Positions 23,154-33,987 of a stretch of DNA of 64,000 nt are shown here, in pieces; position 1 is the stretch's first letter, and the number at the start of each line of letters is the position of its first letter. The stretch lies in NCBI GenBank assembly GCA_032718475.1, contig JAUCBJ010002394.1:1-64000 (forward strand). Direction: 5' to 3'. The notes under the pieces are model-generated. The model was not told where the DNA came from. It saw nothing but the letters and a program-made list of their open reading frames with translations, and did not search any database. The DNA is from Nemertoderma westbladi. Taxonomy: Eukaryota > Xenacoelomorpha > Nemertodermatida > Nemertodermatidae. Position numbers and translations under genes: made by a program.

Positions 23154-23338
23154 TGTGTGATGAAATGGTGTTCAAAATTGTTGCTGGATCAGGGATAAGC
23201 GACAGTCATCTTTTATGGCTTGGAAGTGGAACAACAGGCTCTATTAATGATGCAAACCTCAACAGTTACGCGAATTATAAGTCGCCTTATGCAAACACAG
23301 CCTGGTCGGATGTTAAAAAGGTTAGATTGATCGACTAG
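23154..23338 (+). CDS. Second host exon, extracellular domain of unknown type (partial)
   Basis: A pyrimidine tract and CAG end at 23153. The frame then reads CDEMVFKIVAGSGISDSHLL, a Gly/Asn/Ser-rich stretch, and TAWSDVKKVRLID, meeting a TAG at 23336. The entry phase (two bases before the Cys codon) fits the phase-1 exit of the CUB exon at 12618. The 'C..lvFk..aG.g' and 'W..vkkVrl' patterns remind me of a domain in secreted marine invertebrate proteins, but I cannot name it. The exon may end at a GT at 23321, or read into the TAG as a truncated end; a GTAAAT lies right after the TAG. No further exon was recognised downstream. Confidence 0.55.
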
Positions 23339-23679
23339 GTAAATGATAAATAGTACCCTGCCTGTACAGTTACATTGTACAATACATACAACCATTCTAC
23401 CATATTATACCATACTACCCATTCTCCCTCCAGAATGATAAATTACCTGTTGACTGGTATGGTAGTTTTTCAGAATAGTTAGTCTAGTGATTCTTCCTTG
23501 TGCATGTAGCATGGCTAGATTATATATTGTATTTTCATATATAATGTATTTTTAAAAGTTTCCCTTTTATATACATATTGCAATGCGCTGTCCAAGTTTT
23601 ACCATATCATTATTTTGGCTTGGGATCATCTCCTACGCCGACGATATATTAATTGTAGGAAGAACTCCGATTTCAGGTT

Positions 23680-23937
23680 TTCATTTCAGACATTTCACCC
23701 TCTAGCGGCAGACTGAGGAATTGCAAATTGGTCAGAGTTCTCCACAAAAACGCAGTCTATGTTGTAGTAGACCTCTGCAAAGTATCAGCATAAAATCATT
23801 ATTAATAACGAAATGGGTGAAGGTTTTCACTTTCAGACATTGGGCACCCTAGTGGCAGACAGAGGAATTGCAGATTGGTCAGAGTTCTCCACAAACACGC
23901 AGCCTATGGTGTAGTAGACCTCTGCCAAAATGAAAAC
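23680..23937. repeat. Two-copy direct repeat, about 149 bp period
   Basis: Copies at about 23683-23785 and 23831-23934 share TGGTCAGAGTTCTCCACAAA and GTAGTAGACCTCTGC with scattered differences. Non-coding; 23340-24365 otherwise shows nothing I recognise. Confidence 0.8.
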
Positions 23938-24365
23938 CAAAAATATTGTGTCGCCCTACTATATGTACTTACTTATTCGTCCCTGCTATGCAATTTATTC
24001 TGTGTGTAAATCGAACTCTATGACAACTATTGTGTAATTTGTACACATTTTTATTATGATGTCGCCGTGTGCGAATGAAATAAATGAATAATAATGTTAG
24101 GCCTACCAGCGGATTATCAGGATTCAGCATTTGAGAGTGCTGCCTTGTTGTACAGAAAGAAAACTAAGTCTATTCCTATTGGCCGCAGCCTATGGTAATA
24201 CTTTGATCTATAATTCCCACATTCCCATGTGTGGAGCATTCACCATCCATGCCAAACCCATTTTGTTGTAATATATATTTCAGTCCAAAGAACCATAATC
24301 TTCACGCTTAATCACCAATTATTAGTGTGTAGCTTGTAGTTGAATCTAATTAGATGAGTGAACCC

Positions 24366-24795
24366 AAAGGCTCCTCTGCTCATTGGATCAGTTTGCTTCT
24401 AATGTTGGACTTTTTGTAAACACCAATAAAACCAAAATTATGACCGTGCACCTTGACAGCCCTCAAGAAATGTCTGATCATACCCCCCTGGGATGGTTTG
24501 CTTGGGCAAGTGGAAGACTTCTGCTACTTGTGATCATGGATCCGAGAGTCATGTCGCCGTGAGGACCAACCAGTGCATAATCTTGTGCTTTGGCGGCCTC
24601 ATTTAGTGAATAAGCATAGTGGACAGCTCAATAATTTCTTGAGACACATCTCAAGGTCTGATATTTTAGTGATGATAGGGTGTTGTGGTGGCGCAATTTT
24701 GTCGACAAGCCGGCACAGCATTCTTATACAGCATAATTCATATGTAATGCAGCTGAAATGCAGAATGCCGATTGTAGTAGTAGTAGTAGTAGTTA
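24366..24795 (+). pseudogene. RTE-like LINE fragment, internally deleted
   Basis: Pieces of the C-terminal third of the RTE-like ORF follow each other in order: FVNTNKTKIMTV, then DQPVHNLVLWRPH and FVDKPAQHS equivalents, ending in a GTAGTAGTAG tail at 24776-24792. Badly decayed. Confidence 0.8.
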
Positions 24796-24884
24796 ATGCT
24801 TTGCCAATGAGATATTTCGACCATCTTTAATTAAATGATGTTCACCAAAGTGTTGTGATGTCATGTCATTGTTATTAATGATGT

Positions 24885-25595
24885 TGTATACGATGGTTTG
24901 ACAACATTTGTGTCTACTGTTGACGGTGACACAGAACCATTTTAAGTGTTATGGTGAGTACTCCAAGGAGACACTTGCACCCTTCTTGTTCATAATTGTG
25001 GTTGACTATGTTCTACTCATGTCATTAGATCATCACAATGATGATGGGGTGATGATAACTCCACCTACTGGCCCCAGAAGTCGAGGAAACCCAACAAGTA
25101 CCTAACTGATCTTGACTTTGCTGATAACTTAGGAGTACTACTCTCAGAATCACTCAGAATCAACTGTTGAGGACACCAAATCTCCGGATGGCACATTCAA
25201 AAGAATTCTACGCCGCGTTCATTGTGTCAAGTACAATGGGCACATCTCCAACCAGACACTATATAACATTGCAGGTGTCTCATTGGTTCCCCCAAGCATG
25301 ACACAATAACAAAGTCGCCTCCGCCTTGCAAGACATTGTTTTCTCTGTTAGGACCAGCCAGTGCATAATATTGTGCTTTGGCAGCCTCATGGAGTGAATA
25401 AGCATGGTGGACAGCCCATGACTTTCTTGAGACGCATCTTAAAGGACACTGGCCTTGAAGAAACGGATGATCTACCAAATGTCATGGGTGATAGGGAGTT
25501 GTGGCGGCGCAATTTTGTCGACAAGCCGACACACCATTTTTAAAAATTCAGCTTCAATGCAGAATGCCGATCCTAGTATTAGCCTGAGGGATAAA
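24885..25595 (+). pseudogene. RTE-like LINE fragment, second copy
   Basis: RT pieces (FVSTVDGDTEPF equivalent at 24910, LAPFLFIIVVDYVLLMSLDH near 24975, then LDFADN at 25112) are followed by the C-terminal block (HNIVLWQPHGVNKHGGQPM, RILKDTGLEETDDLPNVMG). FADD is decayed to FADN. Same orientation as 24366-24795 but a separate copy, since the segments overlap in the family consensus. Confidence 0.85.
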
Positions 25596-25599
25596 GCTA

Positions 25600-26790
25600 C
25601 TAAAGCTCAGAAGCTGTAGACTGGTAGTGATACAAGTCTGTACAGCAGGGTAGGCCCTACAGTATATATTTGTGTTCTTTTCTGTCTTTATGTTTAATAT
25701 GTTAGTTGGACTCGGTACGGAAATGAATATTGATTTTATTTGAATTAAAATAAAGCCGGCTTTAAATAAAACTGTTATTTTGTAACTACACAGTAAGTTA
25801 TTGATTGCGGTAATGTAAATCGAAAACAGGCTTTATATATAGGCGTAACGGAGATACAGTATATGCGAAACCGGAATGCAAATTTCCCTGGCCACCTTTC
25901 AGTACTCGAACCCACTATAAATATTACTATAAATGGTCCCGCATGCACCATAATTATTAATTTTTTTCTGTATTCTGTATAAAGTAAAGAGTTTATCTCA
26001 CGCAGGGGTCAAGTATAGGAATGAGCATAACAAGTTAGTGAATATTCTAATAAGCTCAAATTTCTATGAAACTTCGTTGTTTCTTCGTTGAAACTTTTAT
26101 ATCATGAAACGTTTATATAACCCGTGAATGTGTCAGGAAACTCAATAAATATTTCAGATCCTACGCTGACTTGACTCCAAATGTCCCATTTGGATACAGT
26201 GGGGCACTGACTCTATTTTGATCCAGTTTACAAAAGGTTTTCGAAAATTAGTAGGCCTATTAGTGGTCCTATACCTAGTACCTACTATATTTTTTTTCAC
26301 ATTAAAGGTTCTTGCTGCATGATGTGTTCTACAGTAAATATGGATCTGGGCGCCTATAGTTTAATAAAAAAACCTTTTTCACCAAAATAAAAAAACACAT
26401 TTATCCAAAATATAGGGAAATGATTGCATGAAATTTGCCGGTATCTACTGTACTTATACAGTATTTAGTGCTGCATTATTTAATCATTCTGAAGGCACAA
26501 ATACATTTTAATGATTTAATATATATTGATATATAATTAATCAGTTAATCCCACTAAAATACCAAGCCCCATTTACTTCACTTGCTCCCAAAAAAAACCC
26601 TAATATTTGTTAATAAATGTTAATAATGCGGAATAAAACATTTACTACTACTAGGTCCTCATAAAGTGTGTGATAACTACGCCTTTCCACCCAATCACGA
26701 AGGACTGCTGTTGCAAATATAGCAATGAAATATCGATAACTAGATATCATGAATTGCAAAAAAGGTGAACCACCTATTGCTCAGCTTGAG
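25600..26790. other. Long stretch without recognised features
   Basis: AT-rich, with only short frames. I see no splice-flanked exon with recognisable coding content and no repeat array. Confidence 0.5.
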
Positions 26791-26794
26791 ACAA

Positions 26795-29286
26795 ATCTAA
26801 TATTACTAAGTCGAGCGAACTCGGACAGTGGAAATGAGATCCTTCCAGACTTCCCAATTCTCCATAGTTGTCGCAATTTCGTTTCTCCCAAGTTCAGTAT
26901 CCCTTTCAAGTTGATCTATATATGTTATGGCGGTCGTCCACGACTACGCTTTCCATGAGTTGGTTGCCAGAGAAGTAGATCTGGTATGACCTCGTCTTTA
27001 CTTCGCCAGCTGTGCCCACTGAATCTTAATCTGCGTTCACGGAGGGTGGTTGACACAGGTGGTATTGTACCATAAAGCTCGGCGTTTGTCATGTGATGTC
27101 TCCAGCGGATGTTTAGGGCTGCCCATAGTAGTCTTGTAAAGCAACCATCAATTTGTTGTTCAAGTGATTTAGTCAGTGTCCAGGTCTCTCCCCCGTATAA
27201 AAATACACTTTCCACTGTGGCTCGTAAGAACTTAGTCTTCAGGTGCCTGGAGAGATCAGATTTCCAGATGGTATCCATTTATTATAGAGCTACCCAAGCC
27301 TTTGCTTTCTTAACTTCTATGTCCTTTTTGCTACTCTGTATCCATGATCCAAGGTACTGGAAGTCATCGACCTTCCTTAGTTGATTATTATCAATGGTTG
27401 TCAAGTTTCCCTCAACATTAAAGGTCATGAATTCGGTCTTGGTAGCATTTATATGCAATCCAACCACCTTAGCAGCCCTCTCCACTTTATTTAGTAGAAG
27501 CTGTGCATCTGCTAGCGTATTAGAGGGCGATGCTATCTGCAAAGTTGGTGTCTGTGACTGTAGTTGCCGGATATCTACTACTTCTGCGTTCTTGAAGTGT
27601 GAATCCCAGATCTTCACCCTTTGTGGCCGTCCTCATTGCGTAATCCATCACAATTACAAATAGTAATGGTGCTAATGTGTCACCTTGCAGTACACCAGCA
27701 AGGATTGAGAAAAACTCAGTTTCACCATCTGGTGAGAGTACCTGCGCTTCTGTGTCACAATATAACAATCCAATGCCAGCAACAATAACTTCTGGTATTC
27801 CATAAGCTCTTAGGATTTTAAGCATTTTACCTGTATGGATGGACTCGAATGCCTTCTTGAAGTCCACAAAAGTCATGACTGCGGGGAGATTCTTTGACTT
27901 AATTCCTTCAATCAGTCTCCGTAGTGCAAGTATCTGAGCTATTGTTGATCTACTTGGTCGAAATCCGTTTGGCTCTTACGCAGTAGTTTCTCTATGTGAG
28001 GCCTAATCCTATATAGAATAATTTTATTGTATATTTTGGCAGCTACCACAAGCAGACAGATCCCACGATAGTTTGTTGGTATGCCGAGGTCTCCTTTCTT
28101 GGGGAGAGGCTTTAGTTGACCTTTAGTCCAAATTGGTGTTGGCTTTTCCCCTTTTACATCCGGTTGCAAACATTCAATAATGGTCTGTTTAGCACTCCGG
28201 TTTTCCATACCTCCGCTGGGATTTCATCTAATCCACTCGCTTTATTATTGGACATGCTTTGAATGCTTCTTCGGAGTTCGGCAGGTGTGATGTGAAGTCC
28301 TCTGTTTCTATAGGTAGTGTCTTGTCATATATTTTCCTTGTAGGGCTGACCTCGATGTTTGGTGGCTTCCCAAGCAAGTTGCTGAAGTGATTTTTCCACT
28401 TCCCAACACGTACTTCAGGACTATCGCATTTGAGGCGCCCCTTTGCACAACTTTTCCGACCAGATACCTTATTTACAGTTTGCCAGGTAAGTCTTGATTG
28501 TTGCTGTATGTGAGCAGTTGTAATTGCTTCAGTTTTATCCTGTATGTACTTTTCCTGGCTGATGTTGTAGGCCAATTTAAGATCGTCCTTAGCTTTCTCA
28601 ACCTTGTTAATGTTTTCGGTTGTTGGTTGTTCGGTTTTAACTTTGTAGGCTATCTTAAGATCTTCTCTCTTACAAGTAACCTCAGAGTTTTGCCATGGCA
28701 CATAGTGTTTTCGTTTAGGTTTCTGGGGGATATGCCTCTTAGCTGATTCCTTGTGGGCTGTTATTATATTCTGGTATATTGATTCGGTAGATTGGTCTTC
28801 ATCCATTGACTGAAGTGCTTCAAAGCGGTTTCGAACTTCTACTGTATAAGCATCCTTTACTGCATTGTCAGTTCTGAGTTTCACCCAGTCATAGTTGATT
28901 TGCTTGCTTGTCATGGGTTTGCTGGCTCTCAAACTGAATCTGATCTCTGCAGTCACAATTCTGTGGTATGAAACCAATTAGGTTGAACGAGCTGTATGCC
29001 TCGCAGTTGATCATGCTGTTTCTCCACTTTTTGTTTACAAGGATGTAATCCAGTTGTGCTTTGGGTCCATTAGGGTATTGAAAGGTCCATAGCTTCCCCT
29101 TACTCTTTTCGAATGTGTTGTCACATTCACATTCTTAAATTAGGTCTAAAAGTAAGTACCCATTTCTGTTAAAGCTGGTGTTATAGGTGTAACCCTTGAT
29201 GTCTTCTGGGCCAATTTGCGCATTCAGGTCACCAGCAATGACTTTAACATTGTGTTTCGGAATGTCCTTAATAAGTCCAGTCAGTT
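26795..29286 (-). mobile_element. Second RTE-like LINE family, 3' four-fifths, frameshifted
   Basis: Reading leftward from 29286: the end of the endonuclease (VKVIAGDLNAQIGPEDIKG with the GDLN motif; the SDH motif has become SYH near 28965), linker (28977-28228), RT (28208-27520; PKKGDLGIPTNYRGICLLV, VDFKKAFESIHTGKM, GVLQGDTLAPLLF, with the FADD box decayed to NFADS) and C-terminus (27617-26925; FLYGGETWTLTKSLEQQIDG, RLRFSGHSWRSKDE). At least four frame changes. The missing 5' end is at 44024-44396, on the far side of the BEL/Pao element that inserted here. Confidence 0.88.
29282..29286. repeat. Target-site duplication CAGTT (left)
   Basis: CAGTT directly before the 5' LTR is repeated at 44019-44023 directly after the 3' LTR. 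With one copy disregarded, the LINE endonuclease frame is continuous across the insertion. Confidence 0.93.
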
Positions 29287-29470
29287 TGTTCGCGGTATTT
29301 CAACTTTTCATAACGCGAGTTGAATATTTTTTGTATTTATTTAAAATGATTATTCCGATATCACTACTGGGTGCGGGACCTTGGGTTTTGGGCACACTCA
29401 ATGAACTGGGGGCGATTTATGGGCAAATATTGGGGCGACTTACAGGGTAGGGTACGGGACTCATTTCGTG

Positions 29471-29478
29471 TATATAAG
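29471..29478 (+). promoter_or_regulatory. TATA box of BEL-1 5' LTR
   Basis: TATATAAG, with an identical site at the same place in the 3' LTR (42793). The hairpin repeats lie downstream and so would be in the transcribed leader. Confidence 0.65.
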
Positions 29479-29635
29479 GGCCAGGGGGGGAAGGAAAAGT
29501 TAAGCAGTATTCAGGTTTACCTGACTACTATTAGGCCTAGCCAACTTCCTGCTGCCTGTAGAGGTGGATTTGGTAACTCGCTAGGTCTAAAGGACAAGGA
29601 CTGCCCTTAGCGGCCCTGGCCAACAGCAGTTATTA

Positions 29636-30260
29636 CGAGCCTGAAAAGGACATTGGAAAGTCTGCTGCTTGTGTCAGGGATTTGCGACGGAAAACGACGA
29701 CAGACCCCGTAGCCAAGCTGTACTGGTTCTCGATGATCGTTCCCTTTGGGGTTCGTGAGGGGTGGGGCGGACACGCGAAAGGGTCGACCGACTAACAGAG
29801 GAAGGGTTTGACGAGGACTTCCCTTAGCGGTCTCTGGTCAACAGCAGTTATTACGAGCCTGAAAAGGACATCGGAAAGTCTGCTGCTTGTGCCAGGGATT
29901 TGCGACGGGAACCGACGACAGACCCCTTAGCCAAGCCATACTGGTTCTTGATGATCGTTCCCTTCGGGGTTCGTGAGGGGTGGGACGGACACGCAACGGG
30001 GTCGAAAGACAAAGGACTGGACTCTACCGACGGTTCGGAGCCTGAATAAGGACTCGGAAAGCCTAGGTGGTTGGGACTCTGCGATGAACCGACGGACCCC
30101 TAGCCAAGCCGTACTGGTTCTCGATGATCGAACCCATCGGGGTTCGTGAGGGGTGGGACGGACACGCGAACGGGTCCACCGACATGACAGACTCCTAGCT
30201 AAGCCGTACTGGTTCTCGATGACCGATCCCTTCGGGGTTCGGGAGGGGTGGAACGGACAC
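29636..30260 (+). repeat. Hairpin array in the 5' LTR
   Basis: Copies of CGAGCCTGAAAAGG-led hairpins (29636, 29854, a variant at 30036) alternate with CCC-TTCG-GGG hairpins in the AGCCAAGCCG blocks (for example near 29954, and 30127 with loop ATCG). The first type folds as CGAG/CTCG outside and CCT/AGG inside around a GAAA (GNRA) loop, with one bulged A in the best copies. Confidence 0.7.
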
Positions 30261-30674
30261 GCGACAGGGTCGACCAACACCAACACTACAGCACCAAGAC
30301 TAGGACCGAGGGAAAATCTGGGGAACATTAGTTAGGCGAAAATCTGAGCGAACAGTGGGTAATTAAATAATTTACTGTAGGGATTTATATGTTTTTAGAT
30401 ATAGATTTATATGTAGTGTATTATTATTGTGAATAACTTGGTGTATATTGGTTTGGGGAAGCCCAATTTATTCTCAATCAAGGTTCAACTGTAGGGAAGT
30501 TACATTAAAGAGTATATCCAACCAATGCAGCTTTTTCTCAACCGCAATCTTGCATTTAAGAACGGGTTCCTTCTCCACAATCAATATCCGGTGACTGGCC
30601 GGGATTCCGTGGTCAGTAAAGTTCCGCCTCCAGCATCGGCGTTTTCCCCCATTGTGTCGGGAATAACGGCAACA

Positions 30675-30881
30675 AAATTGAGAATAAAACGCGGCCAACT
30701 TCAACTGGTGGAAGTTGGGAATCCTGCAATACTCTTCAAACTCTCTCCGTGCTTACCCAGCACCCACTACGAGGAAACTCTGGTATTTGAGTTAAGACAA
30801 AGCCGTGGTTTAATCAATCAACAAACTCGATCAAATAAACTCATAGTCGGCAGATCACATAAAGAGAGTCGTTAACAGGGA
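30675..30881 (+). other. BEL-1 leader between LTR and first ORF
   Basis: 207 bp without a start codon in the coding frames. No convincing primer-binding site starts right after the LTR; a short inverted repeat (CAACTTC...GAAGTTG) lies at about 30695-30716. Confidence 0.5.
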
Positions 30882-31073
30882 ATGGAAGTATCGATCACAC
30901 CCATTGACATAATTCAAGTTGAGCCAGGAATCTGGCACGTCGAGGTTGAAGTACAAGGAATGAACGTCGGACGATTCAGGATTACCGTTCGAGTAGTCCA
31001 AGCCGAGTACGAGAGCTACGAAGAACTATTCTACGACATCGCATATCTCGCTATCAACGAGGCGCTAGAATGA
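30882..31073 (+). CDS. 63-aa ORF upstream of Gag
   Basis: A complete small frame from ATG at 30882 to TGA at 31071-31073. It is acidic and rich in Val, Ile and Glu (MEVSITPIDIIQVEPGIWHV; IAYLAINEALE at the end), with no transmembrane segment or zinc motif. I do not recognise it. Its stop overlaps the Gag start as ATGA (31070-31073), an arrangement that suggests coupled termination and re-initiation, as seen in some retroelements with two ORFs. The codon style matches Gag, so it is likely real. It is the first frame after the LTR. Confidence 0.6.
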   Translation: MEVSITPIDIIQVEPGIWHVEVEVQGMNVGRFRITVRVVQAEYESYEELFYDIAYLAINEALE

Positions 31074-33535
31074 CAACGAACAACGTCTCCGACACCGATG
31101 AGATGGACACCCGCACAGACTCGGAAGCCGACGAGGTACCGAATATCAAGAACATGACCCGTCGACTAGGTGCTCTCAAAGGCGGAGTCACTCGAGCGTA
31201 TCAGCGTTTAGAGAAACAACTCAAGAGAGTCGAAACTCCCCTCAACGAGATACAAACTCAACTTCAGAATATCCGAAGTATCTTACAACGATATGAGAGG
31301 ATGATACAGGCGTATCAAGAACTCGTTCCCTCCACCGATCAGGTAAACTACCCCAGGTTAGAAGAACATGTTGTACATCTAGATGAGTTCCGCAAACAAC
31401 ACCAGAGGACCCTCAGCCTTGTGAGAGGCTACGAAGAACAGTACTACAAGAGAGCCGAAAGAACAGACACAGAATCGGTGCGAACCTCCAGCACCAGGAC
31501 TGCAATACATCGAAAGAGAACGGGGTCCTCTAGGAACCAGCACTCCAGCGCTAGGAGCGCGGTGTCCGGTTCAGCACACAGCTCTCAAGGGGGTCAGCCA
31601 CTCCGAGACCAGCTACGAGAACAGAAGGCATTAGCCCTCAAAGCTCGGATGGAAGATGAGTATGTTCAACTGCGAAACGAGCAAGATGTATTAGCCGCCG
31701 AAATGCAAAAACGAGAGGCCGAACAAGCGGCCGAATGGCAGGTCGAACAACGCGAACAGCAGGCCGAACAGCATAGACGAGAGGCCGAACAACGTGAACA
31801 GGAAGCTGAACAACGTGGACGAGAGGCCAAACAAGAGATCGAACAACGTAAATGGGAGGCAGAAATGCGTAAACAACACGCCGAGGCCCAAGCGATTCTC
31901 ATCCACAAAAAGAATGCGGACATTGCGAAACTCGCAGAATATGAAGCCGCGCTTATAGAACGAGATATTCAAATATACGAGGACTGGGAAAGGGGTATAG
32001 ATCAGAACTATGAACTAATACCGATACCAGAATTAGAGAAGTCATTAACGACACCGGCGGTGAAACCTCCGAAACCCGAGTTCCCGCCTACCATACAGTC
32101 TACGTTATCGGCACAAGCACCGGTATTCCATCCCCCACCGGTTACGCTTAAGAATGAGGAACCTTATATCCCAGCCAATCCCACGGTCCCGAGCGTCCTC
32201 AAGTACGAGCCTGAAAAGGACTCGGAACGGATCGCCACTCCCCGATCCAACAACCCGTTTACATCCACACCACAAATCCGTAGCCGCGTCATCATTAAAA
32301 CTCCACCTATCATCGATCCATCGTGTATGGGAGAGAGTGCAAATAACTATAACCCTCCTAGTCATTCCGGCTCAGATGACGTTGGCATTATCCGGGCATT
32401 AGAGAACCGACTGGCCATGCCCAAGATGGAGATCCGCACCTTCAAAGGAGATCCCATCGATTACCTCAGATTCAAGAAACGGTTTTTCGCGCAGATTGGA
32501 TCAACGGACATAGCCGACGCACAAAAGCTAGTATATTTATCCCAATACCTGGGCGACAAACCACGCCGGATTATCGCATGTTTCGAGGGAGGAGCTCATG
32601 AGGCATACTATGACGCATGGAAAACTCTAGATAAAAGATACGGAAATATCGGGACTATAATTAATAAAACTCTCGAGAAACTGATACAGGACGCGGGATC
32701 CCTAGGGGACCCACAGAATATCCAAGAATTCTCAGATTCGATGAAGGATGCCTACTACACTCTAAAACCATTAAATAAGGAGGAACAAGTAAACAACATT
32801 CTAAATCTCCGACAGATCGCCCGGAAGTTCCCCGGATGGCTGCAAAGTAAGTGCGCCTATAAATGCGTAAATCTCCGGCGCAGACACCCAGATCGAGATC
32901 CCAGCTTCCTTGAAATGTCGGCATTCCTGGACGATATCTCCGAAGCCATGAATGACTCGATGTTCTCGAAACAGAGTCTCGCCAAGTTAGACGGAATAGA
33001 GAGCAACTCCAGGAGTAAGACACCCAAACAGAAACCGAGATTCCGTCCCCCTCCGGTGATTACGATGGCTATCACCATGGCCGAGGATTCCGACGACGAA
33101 GACTACGAGGAACCGACATCAGCCGAGGAATGGGCGTGTTATCTAGCGAATTGGGCACCCGAAAGTGAAGGCATCACAAACCCCCTTCTCTGTCTCTTCT
33201 GCGGAGAGAAACATAAAGTGGAATTCTACAGGAAGTTCCAGTTCGCCGAACTCGTCCCACGCTTCGAGGCGATAATGAAACACCAAGGATGCTTCTGGTG
33301 TCTTGGAACAGGTCACTATGTTCGGGATTGCGACCAAAGATCGTGCTGTGCGGTCTGTAACAACCTACGTCATCACACGCTCCTCCACATCCCCGCGAAC
33401 TTTGACTTCACCACCCTCCCCTTTCGGATTGAAGCCAAGCGAAGAGGAGAAACGAACCACGTTTCTAAAGGAATCCGGACAACCCACCGGAGAGAAACCA
33501 ACCGTTTAAAACCTCCACCGATGCATCACAAGTGA
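31070..33535 (+). CDS. BEL-1 Gag polyprotein
   Basis: 821 aa, intact. Residues 1-30 are acidic. Two coiled-coil stretches follow: about 30-130 (LEKQLKRVETPLNEIQTQLQ) and about 180-310 (a very regular Glu/Gln/Ala/Arg helix with repeated 'EREQEAEQ'). Pro-rich spacers run to about 440. From about 449 there is a BEL/Pao Gag domain (MPKMEIRTFKGDPIDYLRFK; YLSQYLGDKPRRIIACFEGG; DKRYG). The C-terminus has zinc-binding motifs at about 707-773, including a canonical CX2CX4HX4C (CFWCLGTGHYVRDC) and CAVCNNLRHHTLLH. It should form the particle and bind RNA. The start is set by the ATGA overlap with the small ORF. The end overlaps the protease frame, entered by a -1 shift at 33505. Confidence 0.9.
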   Translation: MTTNNVSDTDEMDTRTDSEADEVPNIKNMTRRLGALKGGVTRAYQRLEKQLKRVETPLNEIQTQLQNIRSILQRYERMIQAYQELVPSTDQVNYPRLEEHVVHLDEFRKQHQRTLSLVRGYEEQYYKRAERTDTESVRTSSTRTAIHRKRTGSSRNQHSSARSAVSGSAHSSQGGQPLRDQLREQKALALKARMEDEYVQLRNEQDVLAAEMQKREAEQAAEWQVEQREQQAEQHRREAEQREQEAEQRGREAKQEIEQRKWEAEMRKQHAEAQAILIHKKNADIAKLAEYEAALIERDIQIYEDWERGIDQNYELIPIPELEKSLTTPAVKPPKPEFPPTIQSTLSAQAPVFHPPPVTLKNEEPYIPANPTVPSVLKYEPEKDSERIATPRSNNPFTSTPQIRSRVIIKTPPIIDPSCMGESANNYNPPSHSGSDDVGIIRALENRLAMPKMEIRTFKGDPIDYLRFKKRFFAQIGSTDIADAQKLVYLSQYLGDKPRRIIACFEGGAHEAYYDAWKTLDKRYGNIGTIINKTLEKLIQDAGSLGDPQNIQEFSDSMKDAYYTLKPLNKEEQVNNILNLRQIARKFPGWLQSKCAYKCVNLRRRHPDRDPSFLEMSAFLDDISEAMNDSMFSKQSLAKLDGIESNSRSKTPKQKPRFRPPPVITMAITMAEDSDDEDYEEPTSAEEWACYLANWAPESEGITNPLLCLFCGEKHKVEFYRKFQFAELVPRFEAIMKHQGCFWCLGTGHYVRDCDQRSCCAVCNNLRHHTLLHIPANFDFTTLPFRIEAKRRGETNHVSKGIRTTHRRETNRLKPPPMHHK
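33505..33511 (+). promoter_or_regulatory. Candidate -1 ribosomal frameshift site TTTAAAA
   Basis: In the Gag frame this reads T-TTA-AAA, the canonical X-XXY-YYZ heptamer, 22 bases before the Gag stop. A -1 slip here enters exactly the protease frame, which is open from this point to 33984. No downstream stem or pseudoknot was worked out by eye. Confidence 0.75.
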
Positions 33536-33984
33536 CAAATATCTCAGCCACGATCAACCTTATAAATCGCCGTTACATGGTCTTCGCCAAAGTAATCCCA
33601 GTAAGAATTCAAGGGGTTGGTAAATCCTTGACGATGCTCGCGTTCCTTGATAACGGGTCGGACGGAACCATCATCGACCGGGATTTCCTCAAGCAACTAG
33701 GCCTAGACTATGAACCTTGCAAACGGCCCATACAAACTATCACCGACCACAGAGAGGTAGAATCCGGGGAGGTGCAGCTCCAGATGGAAGGAGTAATGAA
33801 GGGCTACGAGACGGTTAAGCTGACCATCAAGAACGCCTTGGTACACACAGACCTCCGAGTGCGGTTCCGACAATCAGCCGAGTACGCCCCCCTCATACAG
33901 TTGGACCGAGACGATGTAGACCTAAGGTGCCCGCCGTTGGATGTAAACCGCATCACCCTACTGATCGGACTTGATCCGACTTGA
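33512..33984 (+). CDS. BEL-1 protease domain (start of Pol), reached by frameshift
   Basis: No ATG is needed if the frame is entered from Gag by the -1 shift at 33505. It contains AKVIPVRIQGVGKSLTML and AFLDNGSDGTIIDRDFLKQL, an aspartic protease active-site segment (D-N-G-S in place of the usual D-S/T-G), then the typical BEL/Pao region NRITLLIGLDPT before a TGA at 33982. That TGA is part of a TGATAC duplicated by the LINE inserted next to it. In a normal BEL/Pao element about 700 aa of RT and RNase H should follow; here they are absent and the frame goes, beyond the LINE, straight into the integrase linker. Confidence 0.85.
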
Positions 33985-33987
33985 TAC
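33982..33987. repeat. Target-site duplication TGATAC (left) of inserted LINE
   Basis: TGATAC recurs at 36974-36979 directly after the LINE tail of TAG triplets. Six bases is short, but the position is where a duplication is expected. Confidence 0.65.

Larger units (their letters stand above)
29287..30674 (+). repeat. 5' LTR of BEL-1
   Basis: 1388 bp, starting TGTTCGC and ending GGCAACA (TG...CA). It pairs with 42614-44018. TATATAAG lies at 29471. The downstream part holds four repeats of an AGCCAAGCCGTACTGG-led block (29711, 29927, 30112, 30197), each followed by a CCCTTCGGGG-type hairpin. Compared with the 3' LTR it lacks about 46 bp near 30030 and carries other small indels, so the two LTRs have diverged clearly since insertion. 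Confidence 0.93.

Noticed and set aside
30675-30720. Primer-binding site of BEL-1
   Set aside because: No tRNA-3'-end complement starting with TGG lies directly after the LTR; TGGTGGAAGTTGG about 30 bases in is too far and is part of a local inverted repeat.
31666-31972. Minus-strand Cys/Ser/Leu-rich ORFs opposite Gag
   Set aside because: They are the complement of the Glu/Gln/Ala coiled-coil coding repeat in Gag.
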